A stretch of 64,000 bases of DNA from Anastatus disparis (taxonomy: Eukaryota > Arthropoda > Insecta > Hymenoptera > Eupelmidae), in the NCBI GenBank assembly GCA_017163975.1, contig JAFFSR010000373.1, positions 978,501 to 1,042,500 of the forward strand, read 5' to 3'. Position numbers and translations under genes: made by a program. A model generated the notes under the pieces. The model saw nothing but the letters and a program-made list of their open reading frames with translations. It did not search any database and was not told the DNA's origin. This document shows, piece by piece, positions 1-11,335 of the stretch; the first letter of the stretch is position 1, and the number at the start of each line of letters is the position of its first letter.

Positions 1-96
1 AGTAAAATGATGAAAGTCTAGGATATAACGGATTTGCCCGCATTGAATGAAAATAATGAATGTAAAACAAATGATAAATGGATTGAGAATATTTAA

Positions 97-1161
97 ATTG
101 CATTAGATAATAGTTCAAATTTTTTTGAGAAAGTGCGATTGTTCAGTATTATACCAAGTGATATTTCCAAAGATTATTTATTATCAGTTTTACCAAATGT
201 AACTATTTATATGATTGATCAAGCACGATCATTGGTAAATAATAAAAAAATTTACAAGCAGTCTGAGAACTGTTGTGGCCATTCTTTGTATAGTGAAATT
301 TTAATGAAAGTAAAGGATTATTATCTGAACGATGATTTTAATTGTTCTCGTCAAAGTGCAAATAAAAGCGACACAGTGTCTATCAAAGAAAATGGTATAA
401 AAACTAAAAAAGTCGAACGCTTTCTTACGCGAAGTATAAAAGAAATATATCAATTATTTAAAGACGAAAATCCTGAAATGAAAACAAAAATTGGTAAATC
501 AACATCCTACGTTTTAAGACCAAAGTGGGTTATATCACATCCACCCACTGATTCGTGTCTTTGCGTTTACTGCGAGAATCTTAAACTTATGTTAGATGCT
601 TTGAATAATTATAAAAAAGAGAATAAACAAGACATTGCAGATTTGGAATTGAAAATATGTTCTTCACTTTTTTGTTCAAAAGATGATATGAAATGTGTAC
701 TAAGAGAATGTAAAGAATGTCCCATTGGAGATTCTATTGATTTACAAGTAATTTCTTTGACAGAAGAAGATTTATGTGAAGAAGTAATTTATGGTGTTTG
801 GGAAAAATCAAATTTACTAAATAAAACTAGCACATTTGAAAATTTTTTAATAGAGTTAAGAGAGCACGCTCTCACTGTAAGCGCTCAGAAATTGGTCAAA
901 GAAATTCAACGTATAGCAATTAAAGAGGTTAAACTTTTATCGAAGAATAATGACTTCCAATTAGTTATTCATGTCGATTTTGCAGAAAATTGGACAGTTC
1001 TGCTCCAAAATAAAATTCGAAGCAATCATTGGAGTAAAAACCAAATATCAATATTAACGTCGGTATGCTATTTTGGAAATGATAGAACAGTCAGTTATGT
1101 CACCATCTCTGACGATATTAAACATGATTTGTCTCATGCCCTTATAGGCCAGTCAATTTAG
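97..1161 (+). pseudogene. 5' part of a broken DDE-type transposase-like gene
   Basis: Open frame of 342 codons beginning with GTG at 133. The same frame stays open upstream to a TAA at 94-96, so the GTG is not a convincing start and the reading frame once extended toward the window edge. A cysteine cluster (SCLCVYCENLK) lies at about residue 141 and an acidic motif HVDFAENW at about residue 279, as expected for the first catalytic Asp of an RNase H-fold transposase. The frame ends 30 bp before two TTAA-flanked elements, and similar coding resumes at 5654 with SDGAASHFKN, a candidate second Asp. I recognise the layout (VHVDF, SDGA, HGKGACDGIGG) from uncharacterised animal transposon proteins but cannot name the superfamily. 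The interruption and the upstream stop make it a pseudogene. Confidence 0.6.
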
Positions 1162-1195
1162 CTAAAAAATGGCTGATACTTGCAAAAAAGTTTAA

Positions 1196-1611
1196 GAGGC
1201 GGTCGGAACCAAATCGGTGACTTACTTCGGTGCTTGTAATAATTTATTTACTTATTCATATGGTAAAAATATAGTCATTTCCTCTAGTCATGTATATAAA
1301 GAATAATTTAAAATAGTTAAAGCCACAAAAATATACAAAATATTGTTATAAAGCGAAAAATGCCACCTAACAATCGACACGACAGTTTTTTGCATGCGGT
1401 ATATGTCAAGTCAGTTTGATATTTGTAATAAATGCTTATAATAATTTATTTACTTATTCATATGGTAAAAATATAGTCATTTCCTCTAGTCATGTATATA
1501 ACGAATAATTTGAAATAGGTTAAGCCATAAAAATATACAAAATATTATCGTAAAGCGAAAAATGCTGACTTGATATATACCGCAAGTCACCGATTTGGTT
1601 CCGACCGCCTC
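1196..1611. mobile_element. TTAA-flanked MITE, GAGGCGGYCG family, copy 1
   Basis: A 416-bp element with a 28-bp terminal inverted repeat beginning GAGGCGGTCGGAACC, flanked by TTAA at 1192-1195 and 1612-1615. It contains an internal direct duplication of roughly 135 bp (about 1232-1364 and 1432-1566). TTAA duplications are known for piggyBac and Kolobok; GAG-type termini fit Kolobok better, but that is inference. No coding capacity. It shares its right TTAA with the large foldback starting at 1616, so one of the two inserted at the edge of the other. Confidence 0.8.
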
Positions 1612-2394
1612 TTAACAGCAAACTAACTGCACAATTATGCAAAGTAGGTTTGTGGGAGTAAAATATCCAAAATGGCCCCAACAGATGTTGTCCGTTTTTG
1701 TTTAAACAATGTTTAAACATTGAAAATTGACATTTTTTCTCTTTATCTGCAAATATTTCTAGAGCTATAAAAGTTATCATATTGGTCCAATGAGATAAAA
1801 TGTAGGTTTTTTGAAGACCTTTAAAATGAATTTTTAATCATTTTGATTGCATTTATAGTTTCCGAGAAAAATGCAAAAAACCACGAAAAGGGGTCAAATT
1901 TTAAAAAATTCATAACTTTTTTAATTTAATGATTTAAGGATTGGGCTTGTGACAATAAATAGTTCTTAATGTGCACAATAAGCATAGGCAGCATCCTGTA
2001 GGACTTATAGTTTTTCCATAGTAACACTTATACGTTATAAACAATTAATTTTCAGTAGGCCACTCTATCTCACACGATTAACTTTTTACAATATTCAACA
2101 TCGATTCTGAAAGTTTAGATATTCCTCTACAAAATGTATATTTCAGATTTTTGATTAAGTGATTAGAAAGTCCTTAAAAATTCACTTAAACATTGGATCT
2201 TCCGCTTGGGCGCATGAATTAACGTTAGTAGTGGGGGAAACTCATAACGAAACATAGCTTGGGCACCTATGCGATTAACTTTCAATTTTTTATAAAAAAA
2301 AAATGTCAAAAATTGTGGAATTGTCTGCAGATGCAATCGCAAAAAAAATAATTGTGCCAATAATATTTTTTTTTTATAAACAATTTATTATCTT

Positions 2395-3375
2395 AGGCAC
2401 CTATAAATTTAAAATTATTGTTATTGCTCAAAAATACGATGAAAAAAAAAATCAGATGAATCGATTGCAATTTAATTGTGCATTTTAAAAATATTTGCGA
2501 AAATAGTGTAAATGCATTAATTAAGATAGAAATAAATTTTTTAAAATTTGCAAGATTCCTACCCGCCTCTCGTGTCGTATAATACTCTGCATCTGCCAAA
2601 ATTAAATTATTTATAATATTTAAGTATTGCAGTAATTGTGGAATCGTCTGCAGGTTTTGCAATTGCAATAAAAATAATTGTGCCAATAATAGTTTTTTTT
2701 TCATAAACAATTTATCATCTTAGGCTCCTATAAATTTAAAATTATTGTTATTGCTCGAAAATACGATGAAAAAAAAGTCAGATGAATCGATTGCAATTTA
2801 ATTGTGCATTTTAAAAACATTTGCGAAAATAGTGTAAATGCATTAATTAAGATAGAAATAAATTTTTTATTATTTGCAAGATTTCTCCCCTCCTCTCGTG
2901 TCGTATAATACTCTGCATCTGCCAAAATTAAATTATTTATAATATTTAAGTAACGCAGTAATTGTGGAATCGTCTGCAGGTTTTACAATTGCAAAAAAAA
3001 TAATTGTGCCAATAATAGTTTTTTTTTCATAAACAATTTATCATCTTAGGCTCCTATAAATAAAAAATATATAGTTATCGCTCAAAAATACGATGAAGAA
3101 AAAAAAATCATACGAATCGATTGCAATTTAATTGTGCATTTTAAAAACATTTGCGAAAATAGTGTAAATGCATTAATTAAGATGGAAATAAATTTTTTAT
3201 TATATACAAGATTTTTCCCCTTTTCTCATGTCTTACAATACTCTGCATCTGCCAAAATTAAATTATTTATAATATTTAAGTATTGCAGTAATTGTGGAAT
3301 CGTCTGCAGGTTTTGCAATTGTAAAGAAAATAATTTCGCCAATAATTGTTTTTTTTTTTAACAATTTATCATCTT
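2395..3375. repeat. ~327-bp tandem repeat in left foldback arm
   Basis: Three consecutive units start at 2395, 2722 and 3048 (periods 327, 326 and 328), each opening with AGGCNCCTATAAAT and ending with a poly-T run and CAATTTATCATCTT. A partial unit precedes them (about 2303-2394). The inverted arm has one full unit (about 4490-4815) and one partial, so the left arm expanded or the right arm contracted after formation. Confidence 0.8.
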
Positions 3376-4267
3376 AGGCAACTGTAAATGAAAATTACAA
3401 TGTTATCGTTCATAACTGCGTATAAAATAAAAAATAAAGAAGAATCAATTAAAATATTTGTAAAATTAATAAAAATTATAATATTAATTATTTCACGAAT
3501 CAATAATTACATAATTTATTCAAGTATATTAAATATAGTGCAGTAGAATTTATAATTAACTCCGTTTAACTCTGTTCTACAATCAATCACTATGTTCTAT
3601 TTCCTCTGTTTTTCAATGTCTTAGAATTTTAAATGAAATTAGAGTTCGTCATCTACATATGCGAAATGGCCGGATTTATTTTTTTGTTTATAATGTGAAT
3701 TTAAAAAAAAAAAATGAGAAAAAGTGAATCTACTGTTAGATTAAATACATAATATACAAATCCAGAAACAAGATAGTTGTATTTTTTATTCATTTAAATA
3801 TATTTCAATTCTCTAATGAATTCATAAACAATTTTTAAAGTGTTTTCCAATTATAATTATTTTACTATTCAAATCATTTGATATTATGAAACTAGATTAT
3901 ATTTTTTATGATTCAATATTTATTATTGATTCAATTCTAATTTTATTATTCCAATTAAGAATTAAGTTCTAATTTTAACAAAATTATATTTTTAATAAAA
4001 ATAATAAAAATTAACGTACTAGATAAATACAAAATAAAATTGAGATGGTAAATGGTAAACTCAAATTTTATTTGAAAAATTCTAGAACACAGACGAACAA
4101 AAAAACGGAATATGGTGAATAGTGAATAGTGAGAGCAACTGCACAATAACTTTTAGCGGTCTATTTAAATCAATGAATTTAATTGAAAATTTAATCGCAT
4201 TATCATATAATACGATTCATTATACTATTTATTATAATTTATTAACGAATTCTCTTCAATTCGATCA
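3376..4267. other. Central spacer of the foldback, no gene seen
   Basis: About 890 bp of very AT-rich sequence between the two arms. Only short unsupported reading frames are present and I see no transposase motif. It would form the loop of the 1.3-kb-stem palindrome. Confidence 0.6.
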
Positions 4268-5653
4268 TCAAGAATATTATAAATAATTTAATTTTCGCAG
4301 ACGCAAAGTATTATACGACACATGAGGAGGGGAGAAATCTTGCAAATAATAAAAAATTTATTTCTATCTTAATTAATGCATTAATACTATTTTTGCAAAT
4401 GTTTTTAAAATGCACAATTAAATTGCAATCGATTCATCTGACTTTTTTTTCATCGTATTTTCGAGCAATAACAATAATTTTAAATTTATAGGAGCCTAAG
4501 ATGATAAATTGTTTATGAAAAAAAAACTATTATTGGCACAATTATTTTTATTGCAATTGCAAAACCTGCAGACGATTCCACAATTACTGCAATACTTAAA
4601 TATTATAAATAATTTAATTTTGGCAGATGCAGAGTATTATACGACACGAGAGGCGGGGAGGAATCTTGCAAATTTTAAAAAATTTATTTCTATCTTAATT
4701 AATGCATTTACACTATTTTCGCAAATATTTTTAAAATGCACAATTAAATTGCAATCGATTCATCTGATTTTTTTTTTCATCGTATTTTTGAGCAATAACA
4801 ATAATTTTAAACTTATAGGTGCCTAAGATAATAAATTGTTTATAAAAAAAAAAATATTATTGGCACAATTATTTTTTTTGCAATTGCAAAATCTGCAGAC
4901 AATTCCACAATTTTTGACATTTTTTTTTATAAAAAATTGAAAGTTAATCGCATAGGTGCCCAAGCTATGTTTCGTTATGAGTCTCCCCCACTACTAACGT
5001 TAATTCATGCGCCCAAGCGAAAGATCCAATGTTTAAGTGAATTTTTAAGGACTTTCTAATCACTTAATCAAAAATCTGAAATATACATTTTGTAGAGGAA
5101 TATCTAAACTTTCAGAATCGATGTTGAACATTGTAAAAAGTTAATCGTGTGAGATAGAGTGGCCTACTGAAAATTAATTGTTTATAACGTATAAGTGTTA
5201 TTATGGAAAAACTATAAGTCCTACAGGATTCTGCTTGCGTATGCTTATTGTGCACATTAAGAACTATTTATTGTCATAAGCCCAATCCTTAAATCATTAA
5301 ATTAAAAAAGTTATGAATTTTTTAAAATTTGACCCTTTTTCGTGGTTTTTTGCATTTTTCTCGGAAACTATAAATGCAATCAAAATGATTAAAAATTCAT
5401 TTTAAAGGTCTTCAAAAAACCTACATTTTATCTCATTGGACCAATATGATAACTTTTATAGCTCTAGAAATATTTGCAGATAAAGAGAAAAAATGTCAAT
5501 TTTCAATGTTTAAACATTGTTTAAACAAAAACGGACAACATCTGTTGGGGCCATTTTGGATATTTTACTCCCACAAACCTACTTTGCATAATTGTGCAGT
5601 TATTTTGCTGTTAAATTTTTTTACATGAAAAAATCTAATTTGACTGAACTATA

Positions 5654-6138
5654 ATGGTTATAAATTTAACTATCGACAACTTAAAACAAAAACATATTGC
5701 GCAAGATCTTGATGAAATCATAACCATTTCCGATGGAGCTGCCAGTCATTTTAAAAATAGATATCAATTCTATGAGCTTCAAAACTCAAAAGTAAACAGA
5801 AATTTGCTTTTTTCTGCAACAGGTCATGGTAAAGGCGCTTGTGACGGTATTGGTGGTTTAGTTAAACATTATGCTACCACGCATAATCTGACCAAGAAGA
5901 GTGCAGATTTTATTAGAAACGCTGAAAATTTCGCCTCTCACGTGTCAAAATATACTCTGTCGATTAACATTCTTGTTATCCGCAAGGATGAGTTAGAAGT
6001 TTTTTGACAGACAAAAAAAATGGAATGGTTAGAAAATGCAAAAGAAATTAAAGGTATTCAAAAGATTCACTGTTGAAAAAGTGAACGAAACCAAATCTAC
6101 ACTGCCAAAACTTCGAGACATGCGTGGCAAGAAGTAAA
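5654..6138 (+). pseudogene. 3' part of the broken DDE-type transposase-like gene
   Basis: A 117-codon frame contains SDGAASHFKN at about residue 26 and ATGHGKGACDGIGG at about residue 56. These are the downstream conserved blocks of the family whose N-terminal part is at 97-1161. The ORF stops at 6007. Family-like sequence continues in shifted frames: a WLENAKEIKGIQ segment from about 6019, then a lysine-rich C-terminal segment in another frame to a stop near 6138. At least two frame breaks lie downstream of the 4.4 kb of inserted elements. The likely role was DNA transposition in the nucleus; catalytic assignments are inferred from motif order only. Confidence 0.6.
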
Positions 6139-6957
6139 TTGAAAGGTTTTATTCAAATTCGGATTTTTTTATTCACATTAGTTCTCAATACATTAGTGTT
6201 CATTTCTTAATTGTATCGCATATTATTTGTTCATTAAAAATGACCAAATAATATATTTTAGTATTTAAAAAATTCATCTTATCAAAATTCAAAATTCAAA
6301 TTCAAAATTCAAATTTCAAAGTAAATATATTTATTTAAAGTTTCAGCATTTTTTTTTAAACTTTAAATCGTCATAACTTCGGTTCTAATTGATCAAAATA
6401 TTCGATCCGGAAACAGTGATGCTATTATTGATATTCTGTTCAATGACAGATTGAAAAAAATAATTTTTCTTAAACATCTTTATTTTTTATCTTCCTTTTC
6501 TTATATTTTTAAACGCGTCAAGTCGTTAATGAGAATGCAAAGAACGAATCATCGCCATCTAGTGGTAACATGCGTCAACTTCCTACAAAATAAATTCAAA
6601 TTCTAGGCGCGAAATTCGAACTAATAAAAAAATTATATTCTCCAAAAAAAAAATTTTTATTATAATAATGTACCATAAGAAGAGGATAAATGGTTATGTA
6701 TTCTTTCATCAAAATAACTTTTTTTTTAATTAAAAAATTTATATCTTCAGATTTTAATCTTTAAAGAAAATTGCGTTTCCTCAATGTAAATACTAAGAAA
6801 AAAAAATTTTTTTGAGCGTTCTACGAGGTAAATTTTATCTTCATATACATAATAGAAGGTATTTTTATTACTTAGAAGAAAAAAAAAATTCGATCAGTGA
6901 CGGCCTGCATGAATCTGAAGGGAATCAGCCATATAATAGTGTTACAGTTATTTAGGA
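6139..6957. other. Intergenic AT-rich sequence
   Basis: About 820 bp with homopolymer runs and no supported ORF. A short direct repeat (TTCAAAATTC variants) lies at 6286-6320. I see nothing else. Confidence 0.5.
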
Positions 6958-7512
6958 ATGGCTCAAATACAAGTAGAGCTGCAATCAGCGGCACGCTGCA
7001 GAGTTTATAAAGGTAAACAGTTAGATGGAACATTAAGACTACTCAATATTATTTTGGGTACCTGTTACGCTTTAAATGTCTCCAATACAAAAAGAATCAT
7101 TATAGGGTTTGATCGGACACAAGAGCCAAACAACAGTGCTGTATTTAAATACGATATTGCGTTGAAATTTGTCAATGCTGGTGGTGTAAAAAGAACTCAA
7201 CGTGAATTAGTTATGGATGTTAATGCTTGGAACGACTTACAGGAAAAATTTGATTTAATATCGACTTACTTTAACGATGATTATCAGTATTATGAAAAAT
7301 ATAATGGACAACGTGTTGTTACTATGGGTAATTATGAACTTTTCTTCACAACCTCGTATGGTTCAAAATCTGTGAGGATTGAGCAAGGACAATTTTTTGG
7401 AGACATCACAGGCCTCTCATCTCAGAGCATGGATACTAATCAACAAGATAAAAAAAGGAAAAATGTACTTACCTACTATTGCAATGCAGCTCGTTACTTT
7501 TGGAGGTGTTAA
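6958..7512 (+). CDS. Unknown protein, probable Polinton-associated ORF (5' part)
   Basis: A 184-codon ATG ORF with even codon composition and no simple repeats, so it is probably real coding sequence. It has no signal peptide, membrane segment or catalytic motif that I recognise. The segment around residues 30-60 (LLNIILGTCYALNV, KRIIIGFDRTQEP) and the aromatic-rich stretch near residue 105 look like a globular domain. The final ~28 residues (from about 7430) do not fit and a second frame takes over there (7379-7813), so the gene carries a frame break near 7450-7470. It lies on the same strand about 2.2 kb upstream of the Polinton ATPase, which suggests it belonged to that element; this is inference. 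Confidence 0.5.
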   Translation: MAQIQVELQSAARCRVYKGKQLDGTLRLLNIILGTCYALNVSNTKRIIIGFDRTQEPNNSAVFKYDIALKFVNAGGVKRTQRELVMDVNAWNDLQEKFDLISTYFNDDYQYYEKYNGQRVVTMGNYELFFTTSYGSKSVRIEQGQFFGDITGLSSQSMDTNQQDKKRKNVLTYYCNAARYFWRC

Positions 7513-7813
7513 AATTGTAAGTAAATGTATTAACGCGCAAATAGCACGCCTCGAGGAACATACAAAGAATATAGATTTGTGTGCAACATTTTTAAAAGAA
7601 TATACGCGCGACATTGTTTATCAGCGAGTATCATCAGAGACAGCAAGAAGAAATATGTTGGATAATTTAAGTCAATTTAAAAATTTTTTAAATGATAACT
7701 TAATTATGGAATTGTTATATCGTAAATTAAAAGAAAACTTACCTAGTTACTTTACATCGAAACATTATAATGTAGTTTTTGAAGAAATATTGGCATTTTT
7801 TATAGTACTCTGA
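7379..7813 (+). CDS. Unknown protein, probable continuation of the 6958 ORF
   Basis: Overlapping +1 frame of 144 codons. The first ~26 residues are shadow of the upstream frame. From about 7460 (YLPTIAMQLVTFGG) the sequence becomes protein-like, with a charged, probably helical stretch (ARLEEHTKNIDLCATFLKEY) and a basic helix near the end. The parsimonious reading is one gene of about 285 codons with a single frameshift. I do not recognise the family. Two adjacent genes with overlapping ends are the alternative. Downstream sequence is occupied by three MITEs. Confidence 0.45.
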   Translation: MSKDNFLETSQASHLRAWILINKIKKGKMYLPTIAMQLVTFGGVKIVSKCINAQIARLEEHTKNIDLCATFLKEYTRDIVYQRVSSETARRNMLDNLSQFKNFLNDNLIMELLYRKLKENLPSYFTSKHYNVVFEEILAFFIVL

Positions 7814-7929
7814 ACGAATTCAAAAAGAAATGTTTCCAAATATTTAGATTAAATATTCAATATTTTTCAATCGATATAAATTTTTCTAAAAATCAGAAAA
7901 CGAAACTTATTAACTTAATATTAGAATTT

Positions 7930-8316
7930 GAAAGCAGGCCGGAGTAGAACCTAATACCGACCGAGTAACAATTGAGTTGTTTGTTATTTACTCAAGTATT
8001 AATCGGTGTATCTTTAAATTGAAGGTTGAGCGCAATAGATATTATTATTGTGAACATCTATGCACAAGAAAAAAAAATTCTACCGTTTTGTTTTTGAGAA
8101 AAGTAAGTAACGCCAAAGTAAAAGTTAATGTTTATAATATTTTCGCGTTACTTACTTTTCTAAAAAACAAAGCGATAGATTTTTTTCATCTTGTGCATAA
8201 ATATTTCTAATAATAATATCTATTGCGCTTAACCTTCAATTTGCAGATACAGCGATTAATACTTGAGTAAATAACAAAAATCTTAATTAGACAAGGACAG
8301 CGAATCCGGCCTTCTC
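7930..8316. mobile_element. TTAA MITE, GAGGCGGCCG family, degenerate copy 2
   Basis: A nearly complete palindrome: the arm from about 7977 (TTGTTATTTACTCAAGT) is mirrored at about 8264-8280, with the axis near 8130. The right end reads GACAAGGACAG...CCGGCCTTCTC followed by TTAA (8317-8320), matching the subterminal and terminal sequence of the copies at 20306 and 51857. The left end (GCAGGCCGG near 7934) is mutated and its TTAA is lost. Confidence 0.65.
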
Positions 8317-8482
8317 TTAAGTAATAATTTGACGTTATAAAATGTGATTATATAATTTTATATACATGTGTATGTGTGTATTATTACTGAATCAGTATAC
8401 TGTAAAATATATTGCGTACAAATGTTAATGTAAATAATTATGTAAGCAGTTTATTGCGTTTACACGCTAGTACATGATTTGA

Positions 8483-9151
8483 GGGTGTCAGATACTATTA
8501 GAAGCTGAAAAAAAACATGTATAATTTAATATAAATTGCTGATGTTTGAAAATAACTAATTTCATATATATAAATATACATTCAATTTCAAACATTTTTT
8601 GGTTTAAAACATTTTCTATATCTTCAGAATTGAAATGGTGGTGCTCGTTGAAAGTCTGGAAGAAAAAACCTTTTACCGCAAGGTTTCTTGATGAGTTTTC
8701 ATTGGATTCACTTGAAATTTTATGGAGATATTCAAAATTATAGTAGAATCCATATAAGTGTAAAACATTCATGCAAAAATCAAATAATAAAAAAATTAAA
8801 AAAAAAAATTTTTTTATTAATTATTATAAATAATAAGTTAATAAATGAATAGAAATAAATTAAATCAAAATCTGCTTTACTTATATGGATTCTACTATAA
8901 TTTTGAATATCTCCATAAAATTTCAAGTGAATCCAATGAAAACTCATGAAGAAACCTTGCGGTTAAGGGTTTTTTGTTCCAGACATTCAACGAGCACCAC
9001 CACTTCAATTCTCAAGATATAGAAAATGTTTTAGACCAAAAAATGTTTGAAATTGAATGTATTTTTACATGAAATTTGTTATTTTTAAACATCAGAAATT
9101 CATATCAAATTATACATGTTTTTTTTCAGCTTCTAATAGTATCTGGCCCCC
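8483..9151. mobile_element. TTAA-flanked foldback MITE, GGGGGCCAGATAC family
   Basis: A 669-bp palindrome. The left end GGGTGTCAGATACTATTAG is mirrored at the right, where the inverse reads GGGGGCCAGATACTATTAG. The right flank is TTAA (9152-9155); the left flank TTGA (8479-8482) is one change from it. The arms (about 300 bp) are nearly perfect around an AT-rich axis near 8800. The ORFs at 8488-8772 and 8546-8743 are mirror shadows. Confidence 0.75.
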
Positions 9152-9158
9152 TTAAAGT

Positions 9159-9353
9159 CAAGCATTTTTAATGCACTTCAATTTATAAATTGGTCGAAAT
9201 TACAACAGATTTGATATCTGCAATATTTTTAAAAGATGCGTAACTGTAAGTATAAATTTACTTTCGAATACGCGTTTTTAAAAGTATTGCAGTCATCAGA
9301 ACTGCCGTAATCTTCACCAATTTGTAAAATTGCGGGTGTTAAAAATGCTTGAT
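9159..9353. mobile_element. Small imperfect foldback MITE
   Basis: A 195-bp imperfect hairpin with ends TCAAGCATTTTTAA and TTAAAAATGCTTGA. The inner arms pair loosely (ATATCTGCAATA with CTGCAATACTTT in inverse). It directly abuts the previous MITE. The target duplication is unclear. Confidence 0.55.
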
Positions 9354-9979
9354 TATAAATCACGAACTAGCGGGTGGATGGAGCATATGAAAAACTCTGT
9401 TAAACAAATATAATAAAATTTTTTAAATGTTTGTATCAATAAATTCTGTAAAAAAACATGTCTTTTTTCTTTAATATACCTGCACTTATACCTTTGCCCT
9501 CTTTATCATAATTATTCATTATAATTTCAAAATAAATTTTATAAATAATTTCTATTTAGTCGTTTTTAAATCGATTATTTTCTAAAATTTTGGCATAAAT
9601 TTTCATAATATTGTATGCAGCAGTTACAGCTAATACATAGTGGCAATAACGCCATGGGGCATGCGCATCAGCTGATGTAGGACGCGTGCTCCCGCGTGCT
9701 TATTAGCGGTCATAACATAACTAGTAGCTAATTTAACGTTAGATCGTGTGATACACGCTTATCAGCGGTGTAAGTATACACAGACGCTCAAATCAGCTAA
9801 TATAACGCGTGTGTATTTACAGTGCGCGCGTCCCGGGGCCCTTCCGCGTGGTGAATAGCTAGTATAGCTTAAAAATTGATATTGTAGATACATGTTATTT
9901 TTTTAAATTCATCTTCAAGTTAGTTACAATACATCGATTCTAGCGTACACACGCAAATGAGATATTATTTGTAAATACT
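9354..9979. other. Intergenic, with an unusually CpG/GC-rich core
   Basis: No ORF. The part at about 9640-9860 is much richer in GC and CpG than the surroundings (CGCGTGCTCCCGCGTGC, GTGCGCGCGTCCCGGGG) and has short palindromes such as CAGCTG. It sits just upstream of the Polinton ATPase and could be promoter or terminal-repeat sequence, but I found no inverted partner in the window. Confidence 0.4.
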
Positions 9980-10621
9980 ATGGACGTTAGATTTCACCAT
10001 TCTTTTACAGTTTTATGTGCTGGACCGACTGGAGCTGGTAAAACGAATTTAATAAAGAGATTTATAAATTATTTCGATAGAATGTGCAATGTTAAATTCG
10101 ATAGATTAATGTTTTATTACTGTGAATGGCAAGAAACTTAAAAGAAATCCAAACCATCTTATGGACGAATAGAATTTTTCGGAGGGTTACCGGATCCTAT
10201 AGATTATTCGAGCGATATTACATGTAAAAAATTTATCATTATTGACGATCTTATGCGAGAAGGCTCAAACGATACAATCACCGATCTATTCACAAAAGGC
10301 AGTCATCATAAAAACATAAGTGTCATTTTTATAACGCAGAATCTTTTTCACAATGATCAAAGAGATATCGTTGAATGCTAGCTACCTTATACTCTTTAAA
10401 AACCCTCGTGACCGTGCGCAAATCTTGTATTTAGCTAGGCAAATTTATCCTGAAGATTCGAAATTTATTCAAGAGATATACTTTGATGCCACTAGAAAAG
10501 GATTTTCGTGTTTGTTAATAGACTTCAAACAAGATACACCCAATGATTTTCGTTTCCGCGCATGTATTTTTCCAGATGGTTCACACTATTATGCGTACAT
10601 ACCTAAGAAAAAGCGTCGTTA
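9980..10621 (+). pseudogene. Polinton packaging ATPase (A32/FtsK-HerA type), broken
   Basis: Begins at ATG 9980. The Walker A motif GPTGAGKTN lies near residue 17 and a Walker B-type stretch KFIIIDDLM near residue 83, followed by a sensor-like FITQN. This is the arrangement of the DNA-packaging ATPase of Polintons, adintoviruses and poxvirus A32 relatives, which pumps genomes into capsids. The frame has a TAA at 10139-10141 and a shift near 10350, after which the C-terminal third continues as an 89-codon ORF (10353-10622) ending in a basic tail KKKRR. Length without the breaks is about 214 codons, normal for the family. It is not functional as it stands. It is the first clear Polinton gene on this strand. 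Confidence 0.85.
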
Positions 10622-10652
10622 GTTTTATAAATATTATAGTTTATAAATCGAG

Positions 10653-10977
10653 ATGGCTGCAGTAGCATCATTGAATGAATCAAGCGCCACTAACGCTTCA
10701 AAAACGCAGCGTCAAAGGAACGTGACGCTCTTTTGCGCTCTGCAGATAAAAATCTCATAAGGTGCATATGCGAGTGTGCTTTATCGAAACATAAAAATAT
10801 TTTAAGAAAACTCGTTGACAAAGCCGTAACAAGTGCAAAGGATAAAAAATCAGTACAGCAAAGTATAAACAAACTTCTTTATGGAAAAAGAAAAAGCGTC
10901 TACTATTACAAAGCGGTGGTGTTTTTTTACTGTTATTGATCATTTTTACTGGACTTGCTTATGTCTGCTATTTTTAA
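10653..10977 (+). pseudogene. Small basic pX-like Polinton virion protein, broken
   Basis: Starts at ATG 10653 in one frame, shifts before 10733 into a basic helical stretch (RSADKNLIRCICECAL, then KHKNILRKL), and shifts again near 10905 so that a Gly-Gly followed by a hydrophobic tail (GGVFLLLLIIF) ends at a stop near 10977. A basic protein with a GG site before a hydrophobic C-terminus is typical of the short ORF next to the ATPase in Polintons and has been compared with adenovirus pX. The GG may be a cleavage site for the element's protease. Two frameshifts inactivate it. Assignment rests on motif memory and position. Confidence 0.6.
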
Positions 10978-11034
10978 AAAATAATATAAACATCCGCTTT
11001 CCGTTAATTAAAAAAAAACTAAAAGAAACAGATT

Positions 11035-11335
11035 CCAAAACATAAGTGCTTTAAGTGTTTTAAGTGTTTTGAGTGGTTGGCTGTTAAGACAGAATGTAAA
11101 CTAAAAATCATAAGTATATACAGGAAACATAAAAATTTTTTTATCATTACACATTTCCTGTACTTTTATAGTATAATCTAAACATCTGTTTGTTGAAAAA
11201 CATCTTGAAAAAATAATACATTCATGAAAATAAAATATAAAAGAAACAGATTGAAAAATATAAGTGTTTTAAGTGTTTTAAGTATTTTGAGTGGCTGGAT
11301 GTTAATACAGAATGTGAATGAAAAAACATAAGTAT
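11035..11335. repeat. ~220-bp tandem repeat, left block
   Basis: About one and a half units of a ~222-bp repeat whose signature is AACATAAGTG followed by short TTTTAAGTG iterations, then GGATGTTAA and later GGAAACATAAAAA. Signatures occur near 11040 and 11262. The same unit continues at 12295-12740; the array was split by the foldback at 11336-12294. Confidence 0.7.

Larger units (their letters stand above)
1616..5610. mobile_element. 4.0 kb TTAA-flanked foldback element
   Basis: Termini CAGCAAACTAACTGCAC (left) and its inverse at 5594-5610, flanked by TTAA at 1612-1615 and 5611-5614. The inverted arms run about 1616-2945 and 4268-5610, about 1.3 kb each and nearly identical. The inner part of the arms is built from ~327-bp tandem units: three on the left, one plus a part on the right. 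The centre (about 3380-4265) is AT-rich and unique. Short ORFs in the arms occur as mirror copies on both strands and are not genes. The element splits the transposase-like gene at 1161/5654. Confidence 0.8.

Noticed and set aside
2393..4826. Identical 105-codon ORFs at 2393-2710 (-) and 4509-4826 (+)
   Set aside because: They are mirror copies in the foldback arms, low in complexity, and overlap tandem repeat units.
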